Of a stretch of 64,000 bases of DNA, positions 28,264 to 39,985 are shown one piece after another (the stretch's first letter is position 1; every line of letters begins with the position of its first letter). The position numbers and the translations under genes were made by a program. The notes under the pieces are model-generated. The model did not search any database and was not told the origin of the DNA. It saw nothing but the letters and a program-made list of their open reading frames with translations. This DNA comes from Colletotrichum lupini. Lineage: Eukaryota; Ascomycota; Sordariomycetes; Glomerellales; Glomerellaceae. The stretch lies in assembly GCF_023278565.1 (NCBI RefSeq), contig NC_064672.1, forward strand, positions 3,286,001-3,350,000, written 5' to 3'.

Positions 28264-29468
28264 CCCTTTAGGGTCCGGTCCGCCTTATTAAGGGCTATTT
28301 TCGCCTTTATAAGCAAGCTAGTTTATTAGGGTTAATATCGAGTTTCTATTATATACTTTAATAAGACTTTATAATTAACTATAGCCGGCTATAGCTATTA
28401 TTAAATAAATACTAACGATTTTATTATAATATATTAATTACCTTTTTAATAACTAAAACCTACTTCTTATTTTCTAACTTATTTAATAACTCTAAAATAT
28501 CCTTTTTAATCTCTTTAAACCTCTTATTTTATTACTATAATACTAAAATATTAATTATATTCTATAATTAATTAAGTATTTTATTAAGGCTATATTATAT
28601 TAATTAAGTATCAATAAAAATAATACTTATATTAATATATATATTTCGGATTTTTGAGTCGATAGTATTTAATCTATATTTCTTAAGACGACTTTATTAT
28701 AGTTCTAGGTCTTTTAGTATAATATTAATAAGATCGAACTACCAGTCCCTAAGGTATCCCTATAGGTCGATAAGTTATTAACGTCTCGGTATTTCAATAG
28801 TATATATTTAAACATAACCGTTAATAATCCGTAGTTATGAACTTTATAAGAGGGAAAGTTAAAAAGGTAAAAAATCTAAAAGAATAGTGTATCGAGATAG
28901 TAGGAGTATTTATTAATACTATATATTAATACTATATAATCGATATTAAGAATTGCCCGAGTAGCTAGTAAAAGTAGAATATTAAAATAAATATTTAAGA
29001 ATAAGTAGACAATTTGATAGCGATAGTAATAGTAATAGTAATAGTAATAGTATAATAATAATAAATAGTAAGAGAAGTAGCGTTTTTCGATGTTAATAAA
29101 AGAAACGAGGTAACGAATATATATATATACGTAAATAAAATTAAAATAGGGTAGATATAAGGTTAGCGCTAGCTACTTTTAACAATAGTAATAGTAATAT
29201 TAGAAATACTATTATTATAAACTATTATTACTTAGAGAGCCGTAAACTTAGTTAAATAAACGGCTTATAAAATAGTAATATCGTACTTAATATTATTATT
29301 AATCCGTAATTATAAACTTTATAAGAGGGAAAGTTTAAAAAAGTAGAAAATCCAAAAAAAATTAGTTTAACGAAATAATAAGAGTATTTATTAATATTAT
29401 ATATTAATACTATATAGTTAATATTAAAAATCGCCCGAGTAGCTAGTAAAGGTAGAAATAAAAATAAA
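28264..29468 (+). mobile_element. Family A, full-length with nested A fragment
   Basis: A 13-bp target duplication TACCCTAATACTT lies at 28251-28263 and 29469-29481. The copy begins CCCTTTAGGGTCCGG and ends in the A-rich 3' tail. Removing the nested fragment leaves about 1.02 kb. Confidence 0.85.
28812..28990 (+). mobile_element. Family A, 5'-truncated fragment (179 bp)
   Basis: Only the 3' part of family A is present, ending GCCCGAGTAGCTAGTAAAAG and an A-rich tail. ATATTTAA is duplicated at 28804-28811 and 28991-28998; the true duplication may be slightly longer. Confidence 0.7.
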
Positions 29469-29512
29469 TACCCTAATACTTTTAATTTTAACTCGTATAT
29501 ATATATATATTC

Positions 29513-30191
29513 CCCTTTAGGGTCCGGTCCGCCTTATTAAGGGCCATCTTCGCCCTTATAAGTAAGCTAGTCTATTAGGGTTAATATCGAGTGTTTTTAT
29601 TACGTACTTTAACAAAACTTTATAACTAACTATAGCTAGCCGCAGCCGTTACTAAATACGCTAATATAGCTTAAATAAACTATTATTAATAACGTAATAT
29701 ATTAATTACCTTCTTAATAGCTAAATACTACCCCTTATTTTCTCTCTTTATCTTATTTAATAATAACCTCTCTTTATTAATATTTCTATTTAATACGCTC
29801 GCTTATACTTTTTTTAAGTTCTTAATTATATTATTAAGTTTAGGCTTATTTATATTTTATTATATTAAAAAGGTATTAATAAGAGTAACGCTTATTATAA
29901 TATATTTATTTATTTTTTATAAGTTAATATTATAAATATAATATTTATTAAAGCGGCCTTTTCCTAGCTTAGGGTTATTTCGTATAATACTTATAAAATC
30001 GAACCTCTAGTTATTAAGGAAGCCCTAAGGGTTAACGAGTTATTAATAACGTCTTAGTATTTTAATAAAGTATACTTAAGGTAGATAGTTAGATAGTGAG
30101 AGTATTTATTAATACTATATATTAATATTATATAACCGATATTAAGAACTGCCCGAGTAGCTAATAAAGGCAGAATATTAAAATAAAATAA
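29513..30191 (+). mobile_element. Family A, internally deleted copy
   Basis: It starts CCCTTTAGGGTCCGG and ends with the A-family 3' tail, but about 300 bp of the middle are missing. It is flanked by an ATATATATATTC duplication inside the TA microsatellite of the host copy. Confidence 0.7.
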
Positions 30192-30260
30192 ATATATATA
30201 TATTCGTTACCTCGTTTTTTTTATTAAAATTAAAGACGCTTCCCTATTACGACTTAATAT

Positions 30261-30440
30261 TTATTTTAGTATTCTACTTTTACTAGCTGCTCGGGCGGTT
30301 CTCGATATTGATTATACAGTATTAATATATAGTATTAGTAAATACTTACACTATCTCGATAGACTATTTCTTTTTAAATTTTCTACCTTTTTAACTTTCC
30401 CTCTTATAAAGTTTATAACTACGGATTTTTAACGGCGATT
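30261..30440 (-). mobile_element. Family A, 5'-truncated fragment (180 bp)
   Basis: The 13-bp target duplication TACGACTTAATAT lies at 30248-30260 and 30441-30453. The 3' end of family A (GCTGCTCGGGCGGTTCTCGA read on plus) is at the left. Confidence 0.8.
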
Positions 30441-30612
30441 TACGACTTAATATATATAACTAAGACTAGGGCCCGCTCCGCAGGCCTACGACGGCTATAG
30501 TATACTATATATATAAAAAAATAAAAATATAAAATAACTCTTATAAAATAAAAGAACTATAAATAAGTTATGTCTAAATAAGAAGTAAGTAATTACGTAA
30601 TAAAGTAATTAT

Positions 30613-30809
30613 TATATAGCGGGTTTCTTCTAGCTTTATAAGCGTAAAAGATCGACCTTAACGGGATTACGCTTTTAAAAAGAATTATATAATATAATAT
30701 ACTTTTTAATTATATAATATATATAATATACCCTAAGTACGCGCTTAATATAATATAATAATTTTAATATAAAAACTACTATATAATTTAAGATAAATAA
30801 GCTACTTTA
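30613..30809 (-). mobile_element. Family B, 3' fragment
   Basis: It matches the last 0.2 kb of family B: plus strand GGGTTTCTTCTAGCTTTATA, then the AAAAGATCGACCTTAACGGG block. It is 5'-truncated. I could not define its target duplication. Confidence 0.65.
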
Positions 30810-31441
30810 TTACTTATTAATAATAGGAATTAATATACGGGCGTTATAAATTAATATACGGGCGTCGCTCTTATATAGGCGTCGCTATTCTACTTTTTAA
30901 TTAGTTTAAAAAAAATTATTAATATAGTTAAATTCTACTAAATACCTATAAAGTATCCTAAGCCTTTATTCTTTTACTCCTTTTATACTTAGGTTATATT
31001 ATTAAGCCTCGAAATTTAACTTATAATATTTACTTATAATAGTTTTTATAATTAGAGTTAAAAACGTTCCCTAGGGCTAATTTTAAAATAATAGCCTTAT
31101 TAAAAGACTTCCCCTTTTATAAAAGTAATTATTAATTAATTATAGCCTCCTATTATTATCTAGCTAATTATTATTATCTCCCTTTTTAAAAAGTAGCCGC
31201 CCTAGCGTTAGCTAATTTTATAAAGTTAGTAATTTTAGAAAATAACATAACTTTATTACTAAGCTCTTAACTAGTATATTATAAAATGTATAACTTTTTA
31301 TAAATAATTACTTTAATATAGAGCTTATATTATAGTTTATTTATTATTATTTTAAAAGAATAATAAAAACTTAGTAAACTACTTTTTTATAACCTTTTTT
31401 AGAATATAACCCCTCTCTCTTTAATAAATAATCTTAATAAC

Positions 31442-31631
31442 TATAATAGATTCGGGATGCGGCCGGCGACAGGACGCCGATGACTTAGCGACCGGTACAC
31501 GGATCTCATTACAAAAGAACTTTCTAAGAAGCAGAGCCCTTACGAAGGACTCTGTAAGCTTTAGTCTTATAATACACTTATACCTACATTGTAGCCTCGC
31601 TAGTTAAGTGCTTATAGCCTAATCTCTTACA
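31442..31631 (-). mobile_element. Solo LTR (190 bp)
   Basis: A perfect 5-bp target duplication ATAAC lies at 31437-31441 and 31632-31636. On the minus strand it starts TGTAAGAGATTAGGC and ends in CGAATCTATTATA, so the ends are the RIP-altered form of TGTAA...TTACA. No internal region or second LTR is adjacent, so it is a solo LTR left by recombination. A second copy is at 40389-40577. Confidence 0.85.
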
Positions 31632-34050
31632 ATAACCTTTTTATTTTATAATAAAATAGTTTAGTAATACTCTTGAACTTATTAAATAAGTTATTAGGAC
31701 TAATTAATAACTAATAATAGTACTACTTTAATAATAAGAACATATTTATTAATAATAATAAATATAGGGTCCCTAAGTTAACTTATTACCCTATTTATTT
31801 CTATAACTATTTTCTATTTAAAACGAAGCGTCTTTTTAAATTATAACTTCTTATTATATTCTAAATAACTAATCCTCCTCTCTTTTTATAACTTAAATCC
31901 TAAACTTACTGATTCTTAATAATTTAAAATAAACTTATAATACCCTCTTTAACTAAGTTAATAATTTTATAAAAACTAATAGATTTAATATTATAAAGTA
32001 GAATAAGTATAAAGCTCGAGGCTAAATTATTTAATATACTTTTTAATATAATTAGTTTAATAAGCCTAAGCTTATATAAAGTACTGATATTTAATAATAT
32101 AAGTTTTATAAATATAGTTATAAATAATAAGTTATTACTAAAGCTTAAGAAGAGGATAAGTAGTTATTATATTATTATTTAGACCCTTAGTATAATTAAT
32201 ATAATTATAACCCTAGCTTTAAAGCCTCTATATACTTTTTATATTATAAGCTTATTAAAGTAGTTAAGAATATTTTTAAAACTATAAACTAATAAGTTAG
32301 GATTTAGGCTCGTAATATACGTATTATTATCTAAAAGTAGTTCTTAAAATCCTTATTTATTTAGTAAGATATTTATAACGCTAGGGCTTATATAAACTAA
32401 GAGAAACTAGCTAAATACTTACTAATTATAGCGTTAATTAAGCTATTTAATAAGCGAAATACTCTATATATAATAAAATAGGTAGATAACGAGCTAAACC
32501 GCTTTATTAACCTTATCTAAACCTTTTTTTACTATTTCTAAAGATAGAAATAATTCCCTAAGGTAATTAGTTTTAATAATACTTATAATACTAATTGCTT
32601 TAAGCTCCCTCTTTTCTAAATTACTAAATAAACCTACTTTAGATTTATTTATAACGCTACGTTCGGCCTTATTAATAATAATAAATTAAAAAGTTTCCGG
32701 TTTTTTTTAGTAAATATCCGTTAATTTATAAACTAATAATTAGTCTATTATTTTACTATTATTATTATAAATTATAATAAATAAATAAAAGCTATATTAA
32801 ATAAGTAGTTCCCGGACGTTTAGTAATAACTTTATATTTACTATATTAACTTTAATATTATACTTAGGGCTAAGTAAAAGTAGGTTAAGGACCGTAATTA
32901 TAATAGTAATAATAATAGGTTTAATAATAAAGGATATTAGTTACTAATATAAATAATAGCTATACTAAGTAATAAAGATAAGGCTTATATTAATATACTT
33001 ATTAATAAGCCCCCCCTGTATATATCGTAGGGTTTTTATAATATAAAAGCTTATTATTTTTACTAAGACTAAGTATATTTCTGAAAAAGCCTAGACTAAG
33101 CTCTATAAAAAGTTGAATAACTAATGCCTAATCCTTTAATATTTCTATATAATATACCTATTTTTAGAAATATAATAAGCCTATTATTTTATTTAAAAAT
33201 ATTAGAACTTTAGTACTCCCGTTATTTCTAATACTAAGTTAAATAATAATAGTATTAAAAGTTATTTTTTTAATAGTCTTAGTGACTTATATTAACTTAT
33301 TAACGTTATATAAAATATAATTAGTAATTAAGAACTATACTTTTACTAAGCTTATATAAAAGACGAGGTATTTATAAACTAAGAGTATATAAATACTTAC
33401 TTTAAGTACTTAAATAAAGTTTAAATAATACTTTTTTTAAAATATCTTATTTTAATTAGGACATAAGGCCGGCTTATAAAAAGAATAATACTATTTAATA
33501 AGAGGCTATTCTTAGAACCCCTCGGATTTTATAATTTAAATTATATTATTTTAATTAAACTAAATATCTTGTATTACTATAAGATCTATTTTTAAATATT
33601 AAATTTAGTTATTTTTAATAAATAAGAAGTATACCCTTAGTAGCGTTTTTAAGAAATATCTTTTTTAAATTTATACTATTAGATCCTTAATTTTATAATT
33701 ATTATATCCCTTTATAGTAGGCTAAAGAATATAATATAACTTATTTTATTACAACTAACCTTACTTAAAATAGGCTAGTTAGTTAGTTAAGCCCGTATTA
33801 TTTATAAAAATTAAAGTATTAATAATAAAAAATAAGGCTACTTATTTAGGAATAAGAATAAGTCGACGCTAGCTAAGCTTATAAAAAAAATAAGTTAGCT
33901 AAGTTAAAACGAAATATTAAGCTTATTTTAATAATAAATAAAGAGCTAGTTTAGCGTTTTTAATAAGGGAGGATAATAGGGAATTATATAAATAAATAGC
34001 TAATATAGCTTAGTATTTAAAGAAAACGGAGCTAATAAAAAGTAGTTTAT

Positions 34051-35025
34051 TTGTTTTAGTATTTTGCCTTTACTAGCTACTCGGGCGATTCTTAATATCG
34101 GTTATATAGTATTAATACATAGTATTAGTAAATACTTATACTATCTCGCTAAACTATTTTTTTTAAATCTTTTAACTTTTTAACTTTCCCTCTTATAAAG
34201 TTTATAACTATGGATTATAAACGGTAATAAGCGCCTAAGGCTATTATTTTATAAGCCCGCGTACCTAGCTAAGTTAGCTACCCTTCTAAGTATAGTAGCT
34301 TATAACGGTAGTATTAGAGATGCCCTTATTACCGTCGTTAAATAATATCGACTTTATAATATCTACTTTTTAACTTTACTTATATATATATATATTCGTT
34401 ACCTCGTTTCCTTTATCGAAGTTAAAAAACGCTTCCCTTATCGTTTATTACTATCGCGCTATTACTATTACTATTATTATTTAACCGTCTACTTTAAGTA
34501 TACTTTATTAAAATACTAAGACGCTACTAATAACTTATCGACCCTTAGGGCTTCTTTAATAACTAGAAGTTCGATCTTATAAGTATTATACTAAACGACC
34601 CCGAGCTATAAAGAGACCGCTTTAATAAATACTATATTAGTAATATCGATTTATAAAAGACGGATAAACATATTATAATAAGTATCGCCCTTATTAGCGC
34701 CCTTTTAATATAATAAAGTAGTATAAATAAGCCTAGACTTAATAATATAATTAGGAGCTTAAAAAGAACGTAAGTAAGCGTATTAAATAGGAATAGTAAT
34801 AAGGAGAGGTTATAATTAAATAAGATAAAGGGAGAAAATAAGAGGTAGTATTCGGCTATTAGAAAAGTAATTAATATATTATAGCGGGATCGTTAGCATC
34901 TACGGCCGGCTATTATTAATTATAAAGTTTATTATATAATAAAAACTCGATATTAACCCTAATAAACCAGCTTACCCATAAAGGCGAAGATGGCCCCCAA
35001 TAAGGCGGACCGGACCCCAAAGGGA
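34051..35025 (-). mobile_element. Family A, cleanest full-length copy (975 bp)
   Basis: An AAAAAGTAGTTTAT target duplication lies at 34037-34050 and 35026-35039. The copy is uninterrupted from 5' terminus (right) to 3' tail (left). It contains a TA microsatellite, ACT/TTA triplet repeats and no open frame. Confidence 0.88.
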
Positions 35026-35316
35026 AAAAAGTAGTTTATAATAATAATAAATTATTTTAATTACGTTAAAAAAGGTAGTTAAGCGGATAATATTATAATT
35101 TACTTTTTATATATTTTAAATATATAATAAAAAAAAGCCTTACTTATTTAAAATTTATAAATTTTAAATAAGTAATTTAGCGGTTCTAAATAAGTATATA
35201 AGTTATAGTAGTATTTTTATTTTTAAAAATCCTAAACTAGAGCTTAGGTTAGAGAGGATAGTAAGAATAGCTATATTAATATAGTTACCTTTATTACTTT
35301 TATAAGGAAGTACTAT

Positions 35317-36299
35317 CCCTTTGGGGTCCGGTCCGCCTCATTAGGGGCTATCTTCGCCTTTACGGGCAAGCTAGTTTATTAAGGTTAATATTAAGTTTTA
35401 ATTATATAATAAGCTTTATAATCAATAATAGCTAGTTATAGTTATTAATATTAACTAAATTTAAAATATTAATAACCCCGCTACTATAGTATATTAATCG
35501 CCTTCTTAATAGCTAAATACTACCCCTTACTTTCTCTTTTTATTTTACTTAATAATAACCTCTCCCTAATATTCCTATTTAATACGCTCGCTTACGCTCT
35601 TTTTAAACTCCTAATTATATTATTAAGTCTAAGCTTATTTATACTACTTTATTATATTAAAAGGGCGCTAATAAGGGCGATACTTACTATAATATGTTTA
35701 TCCGTCTTTTATAAATTGATATTACCGATATAGTATTTATTAAAGCGGTCTTTCTATAGCTCGGGGTTATTTAATATAATATTCGTAGGATCGAACTTCT
35801 AGCTATTAAGGAAGCCCTAAGGGTTAACGAGTTATTAATAGCGTCTTAGTATTTTAATAAAGTAAACTCAAGGTAGATGGTTCAATAGTAATAGTAATAG
35901 CGTAATAATAATAAACGGCGAGGGAAGTAGCGTTTTCGACTGTAATAAAGGAAACGAGGTAACGAATATATATATATATATATAGTAGACATCGTACTTA
36001 CAAAAGTCGACATTATTTAATAATAGTAACGAGGGTATCTCTAATACTACTATTATAAGCTACTATTACCTAGCGGGCCGTAGATAGGCTTATAAAATAG
36101 TAGCGTCGGGCGCCTAATATCGCCGTTAATAATCCGTAGTTATAAACTTTATAGGAGGGAAAGTTAAAAAGGTAGAAAATCTAAAACAATAGTCTACTGA
36201 GATAGTATAAGTATTTATTAATACCGTATATCAATACCATATAATCGTTATTAAGAACCGCCCGAGTAGTAAGCAAAAGTAAAAAAAAAAAAACCACAA
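35317..36299 (+). mobile_element. Family A, full-length (983 bp)
   Basis: The 15-bp target duplication ATAAGGAAGTACTAT (35302-35316) and ATAAGGAGGTACTAT (36300-36314) differ by one base. The copy starts CCCTTTGGGGTCCGG and ends in a 13-base A run plus CCACAA. It is inserted just inside the right inverted repeat of the 30825-36403 element. Confidence 0.88.
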
Positions 36300-36408
36300 A
36301 TAAGGAGGTACTATTTTTTTAAACTAATTAAAAAGTAAAATAGCAACGCCTATATAAGAGCAACGCCCGTATATGAATTTACGACGCTCGTATATTAACT
36401 CCCTTATC

Positions 36409-36508
36409 AAAATAGTAAGAATATTTATTAATACTATATATAAATACCATATAATCGATATTAAAAACCGCTCCAGTAGCTAGTAAAAGTAGAAAATAAA
36501 GATAAATA
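36409..36508 (+). mobile_element. Family A, short 3' fragment
   Basis: About 100 bp of the A-family 3' end, with an A-rich tail. It lies at the junction of the inverted-repeat element and a family B fragment. Confidence 0.6.
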
Positions 36509-37254
36509 ATAGTTAATTATAATAATTTAAAATAGCCCTTAACTATAGTAGTTCTAAACTTTAATAATAACGTAATGGTTTTTTGGAAACAGGGCGAAAA
36601 AAGCTCATATTTACTACTGTTTATATTAAAATTATAAAGAATTGTTTAATCCTTTTACTTTTAATATTTCCCAAAACCACTCTCTTTTTAAACTTAATAA
36701 ATTTACTAAATAAACTTATTAATATCTAAACTACTATTGAAATAAGTAATTTAATAACTAATTAAGAGGTTAGCTAGTTAAAATACTACCTCGATAAGAA
36801 CTTAAAAATACTTATTAATAAGTTTACCCCTCTTAAGCTAAGCACCCTCTTTAAGTAGCTCGGTACTATGGCTATTATAATTAATATAAATATACTTGAG
36901 AAGTAGTAAAATACTTTTTAATAATATAGAATTTAGCTAAGTAATTTCATAAATATTATAAATAACTAGGCTAATACGAATATTATATCTAATATATTAA
37001 TACTAGCCTAGTTATAATAATTATAATAAATAGGCTAGAAGTATATAAAATAAGAATAATAAACTAGCGCTTTAAATAGCTCTTATAGGCCCCCCTAAGT
37101 AATAATAATACTTATAATAAAGAACGAATTATATTAAACTTAGTTAGTTACGTAAAGAAGTACTAAGAAGTTTTATATATATTTAAATAAATAAAGCTTA
37201 TTTTATAAATAATTAGAAATAGTAAAAGGTTAGGAGTTAGTATAAAGGGAGATA
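36509..37254 (-). mobile_element. Family B, partial copy
   Basis: It matches the middle of family B in reverse (for example the TTAGAACTAAA-type block near 36550 and AGCTAAGCACCCTC near 36835). Both termini are missing. Confidence 0.6.
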
Positions 37255-38474
37255 CCCTTTAGGGTCCGGTCCGCCTTATTAGGGGCCATCTTCGCCTTCA
37301 CGGGTAAGCTAGTTTATTAAGGTTAATATTAAGTATCTTTATTATATACTTTAATAAAACTTTGTAACTAATTATAGCCGGCCGTAGCCGTTACTAACTA
37401 TCAATACTAATTAAAATTAAAATATTAATAACCCCGCTACTATAGTATATTAATTACCTTTTTAATAACTAAATACTACCCCTTACTTTCTTTTTTTATC
37501 TTATTTAATAATAACCTCTCCTTATTAATATTCTTATTTAATACGCTAGCTTATGCTCTTTTTAAGCTCTTAATTATATTATTAAGTCTAAGCTTATTTG
37601 TATTACTTGATTATATTAAAAAAGTATTCATAAAGGCGACGCTTATTATAATATATTTATCCGTCTTTTATAAGTCGATATTATTAATATAATATTTATT
37701 AAAGTAGTCTCTCTATAGCTCGGGGTTTTAAATAGCGGTTTTCGTATCGAAATCACTATATTGCGTTGAGCGCGTGCTTGGGATATATTACGCGTATTAT
37801 ATAATTTAAAAGTTTACTATATCGTGTGATTTCCATTTAAAGCGTGATCCCGTGAAGGTCGATCTTTTATGCCTATAAAGCCGGAAAAAAACCACCACAT
37901 AGCTCGGGGTTGTTTAGTATAATACTTATAAGATCGAATAACTTTTAATTATTAAAGAAGCCCTAAGGGTTAACGAGGTATTAATAGCGTCTTAGTATTT
38001 TAATAAAATATATTTAAAAATAAGTAAATAGTTAAATAGTAATAGTAATAGTAATAATAATAATAAGAGAGGCGTTTTCGATCTTAATAAAAGAAACGAA
38101 GTAACGAATATATATATATATATATAAATTAAAGTTAAAAATATTAGGGTAGATATCGTACTTATAGAGGTCGGCATTATTCTTAACGGCGGCGACGAGG
38201 GTATTTCTAATACTATACTATTATAAACTACTATTACTTAGAAGGGTAACTAACTTAGTTAGGCGCGCGGGCTTATAAAATAGTAGCGTTAGGTACCTAA
38301 TATTACTATTAATAATCCGTGGTTATAAACTTTATAAGAGGGAAAGTTAAGGAAAATTTTAAAAAATAGTTTAGCGAGATAGTATAAGTATTTACTAATA
38401 CTATTCATTAATACTATATAAACTATATTGAGAATCGCCCGAGTAGCTAGTAAAGGCAAAATACAAAAATAAAT
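37255..38474 (+). mobile_element. Family A, full-length interrupted by family B fragment
   Basis: It begins CCCTTTAGGGTCCGG and ends with the A-family tail. Subtracting the nested 172-bp B fragment and its 12-bp duplication leaves about 1,036 bp. No outer target duplication was found, so one flank is probably rearranged. Confidence 0.8.
37728..37899 (+). mobile_element. Family B, 5'-truncated young insertion (172 bp)
   Basis: A perfect 12-bp target duplication TAGCTCGGGGTT lies at 37716-37727 and 37900-37911. The sequence keeps many CA and TG dinucleotides (GCGTTGAGCGCGTGCTTGGG), unlike its surroundings, so it postdates the last strong RIP. It gives the best view of the unmutated B 3' end, GCCGGAAAAAAACCACCACA. 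Confidence 0.88.
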
Positions 38475-38918
38475 AACTAGCTATAGCCGTTATTAAATAT
38501 TAATAACCTTATTATTATATTATATTAATTACTTTTTTAATAACTAAATACTAAATGTTTTTTTTTTTTACCTTTATTAGTTACTTAGGCAGTTTTCGAC
38601 ATTATTTTCATAGTATTAATATACGGTATTAATAAATACTCATACTATTTTAATAAACTATTTTTTTAATTTCTTTTTTATTTTTATTTTTCTCTTTTAT
38701 GAAGTTTATAACTATGGACTATTAATAGTAATATTAAATACTTGATACTACTACCCTATAAGCCTATATCTTTAGCTAAGTTTATACCCTCTCTAAGTAA
38801 TAGTAGCTTATGATAATATAGTATTGAAAATACCCTTATTACTATTATTAAGAATAATACTAACCTTCTTATTATTAATATATATTTTTAATTTTAAATT
38901 ATATATATAAATATATAT
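38475..38918. mobile_element. Family A fragments, two orientations
   Basis: About 38477-38556 matches the A interior in plus orientation. From about 38557 the A 3' end in minus orientation begins (TACCTTTATTAGTTACTTAG). Junctions are unclear. Confidence 0.5.
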
Positions 38919-39963
38919 AGTGGGTTTTTTCTAGCTTTATAAGCATAAAAGATCGACCTTAACGGGATTACGCTTTTAAAAGAAATTATATAATACGGTA
39001 TACTTTTTAACTATATAATACGCGTAATATACTTTAAGTACGTAGTTATCGTAATATAGTAATTTCGATACGAAAACCGTTATATAATTTAGGATAAATA
39101 AGCTATCTTTTATATAGCGGCACTAGTTAGAAAGGTTAATAATAAAGATCGGCCGTAATATCTAGTTATAATAGTTAGCCGTAATAGTTAGAGGTAGCCT
39201 TCCTTAACTATAGAGGTTCTAAACTTTAATAATAACGTAGAGGTTTTTAAAAAAAAAGGCTAAATAGGCTAATATTTACTACTCTTTAGAGCTCGTAAAG
39301 ATTCTTTCTATCTTTATCGTTTTTAATATTATTTAAAGCTCTATTTAAACTAAATAAATTTACTAAACAAATCTACTGAATAAATATATTAATATACAAA
39401 CTATTACTCTAAAAATGCCCGTTAATAAGTCTGCCCCTCTCGGGCTAGGCGCCCTTTTTAGCTAGCATAACGCTATAGCTATCGTAACTAATATAAGTAT
39501 ACCTAAGGATTAATAAAGTACCTTTTAATAGTACGGAATTTAGCTAAGTAATAATACGAATGCTATAAATAACCGGGTTAATACCGACGTTAAAATTTAA
39601 TATATTAATACTAGCTTTAAAATTATATTTTATAAAATTAGAAATCTTTTTAATATAGGCTATATTATAAACGTAAAGGAATATATAAGGGGCCCTCTAA
39701 CTTTTAATAAAAAGGAGTATATAATATAAGATCTAGCTACTTACGTAAGTTAGTACTAAGAGGTTTTATATATATTAGAGTAGGTATAGCTTACTTTTTA
39801 AATAACTAGAAGCGGGGGAAGGTTACGAGCTATTAATAAAAAGAAGATAACGGTCGAGTTAGTTAACTATTTTAATTAATAGTTAAGTATAGAGCGTAAT
39901 ATACTTAGTTTTCCTTAATATATAATATACGGTATAGCCCCGGCGGATTGCTCCGTCGGGGGG
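38919..39963 (-). mobile_element. Family B, full-length (about 1,045 bp)
   Basis: The 3' end is at the left (GTGGGTTTTTTCTAGC) and the GC-rich 5' hairpin end at the right (CGGATTGCTCCGTCGGGG). It is flanked by an AT-only duplication similar to ATATATAAATATATATA. Confidence 0.8.
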
Positions 39964-39985
39964 ATATATAAATATATATATATAT

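Larger units (their letters stand above)
26879..30245 (-). mobile_element. Family A, outer copy with nested A copies
   Basis: The 3' end (TAGTTACTTAGGCAGTTCTC on the plus strand) lies at the left. The copy continues in the pieces 26879-27171, 28239-28263, 29482-29512 and 30206-30245, interrupted by three other A copies, and is 5'-truncated on the right. Its left end carries a tandem duplication of GTTCTCGATATCGATTATACG. Confidence 0.65.
30825..36403. mobile_element. Unclassified element with about 85-bp terminal inverted repeats
   Basis: The left end (about 30825-30915) and right end (about 36309-36403) are reverse complements over about 85 bp. They start GGGAGTTAATATACGGGCG (RIP-altered) and contain two direct copies of TTAATATACGGGCG. 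Removing a solo LTR and two family A insertions leaves about 3.4 kb. The interior is too mutated to identify a protein; around 33020 a gag-like C-x2-C-x4-H spacing can be imagined, but I do not trust it. I saw no matching target duplication. Confidence 0.6.

Noticed and set aside
28170..28330. Facing copies of the A 5' end, which look like terminal inverted repeats of one DNA transposon
   Set aside because: Each copy has its own 13-14 bp target duplication and its own 3' tail, so these are two separate insertions in opposite orientation.
28300..28345. TTAGGGTTA in family A, resembling telomere repeats
   Set aside because: It is a single unit and a half at a fixed internal position of every A copy, not a tandem array. 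Similarity to the telomere motif is probably coincidence.
29010..29055. TAGTAA/TAATAG short-unit arrays that could be taken for a CRISPR or satellite
   Set aside because: They are internal microsatellites of family A, without spacers, and recur at the same place in each copy.
37992..38177. 61-codon minus-strand frame of Tyr/Ile/Leu residues
   Set aside because: Chance frame in AT microsatellite and triplet repeats of a family A copy.
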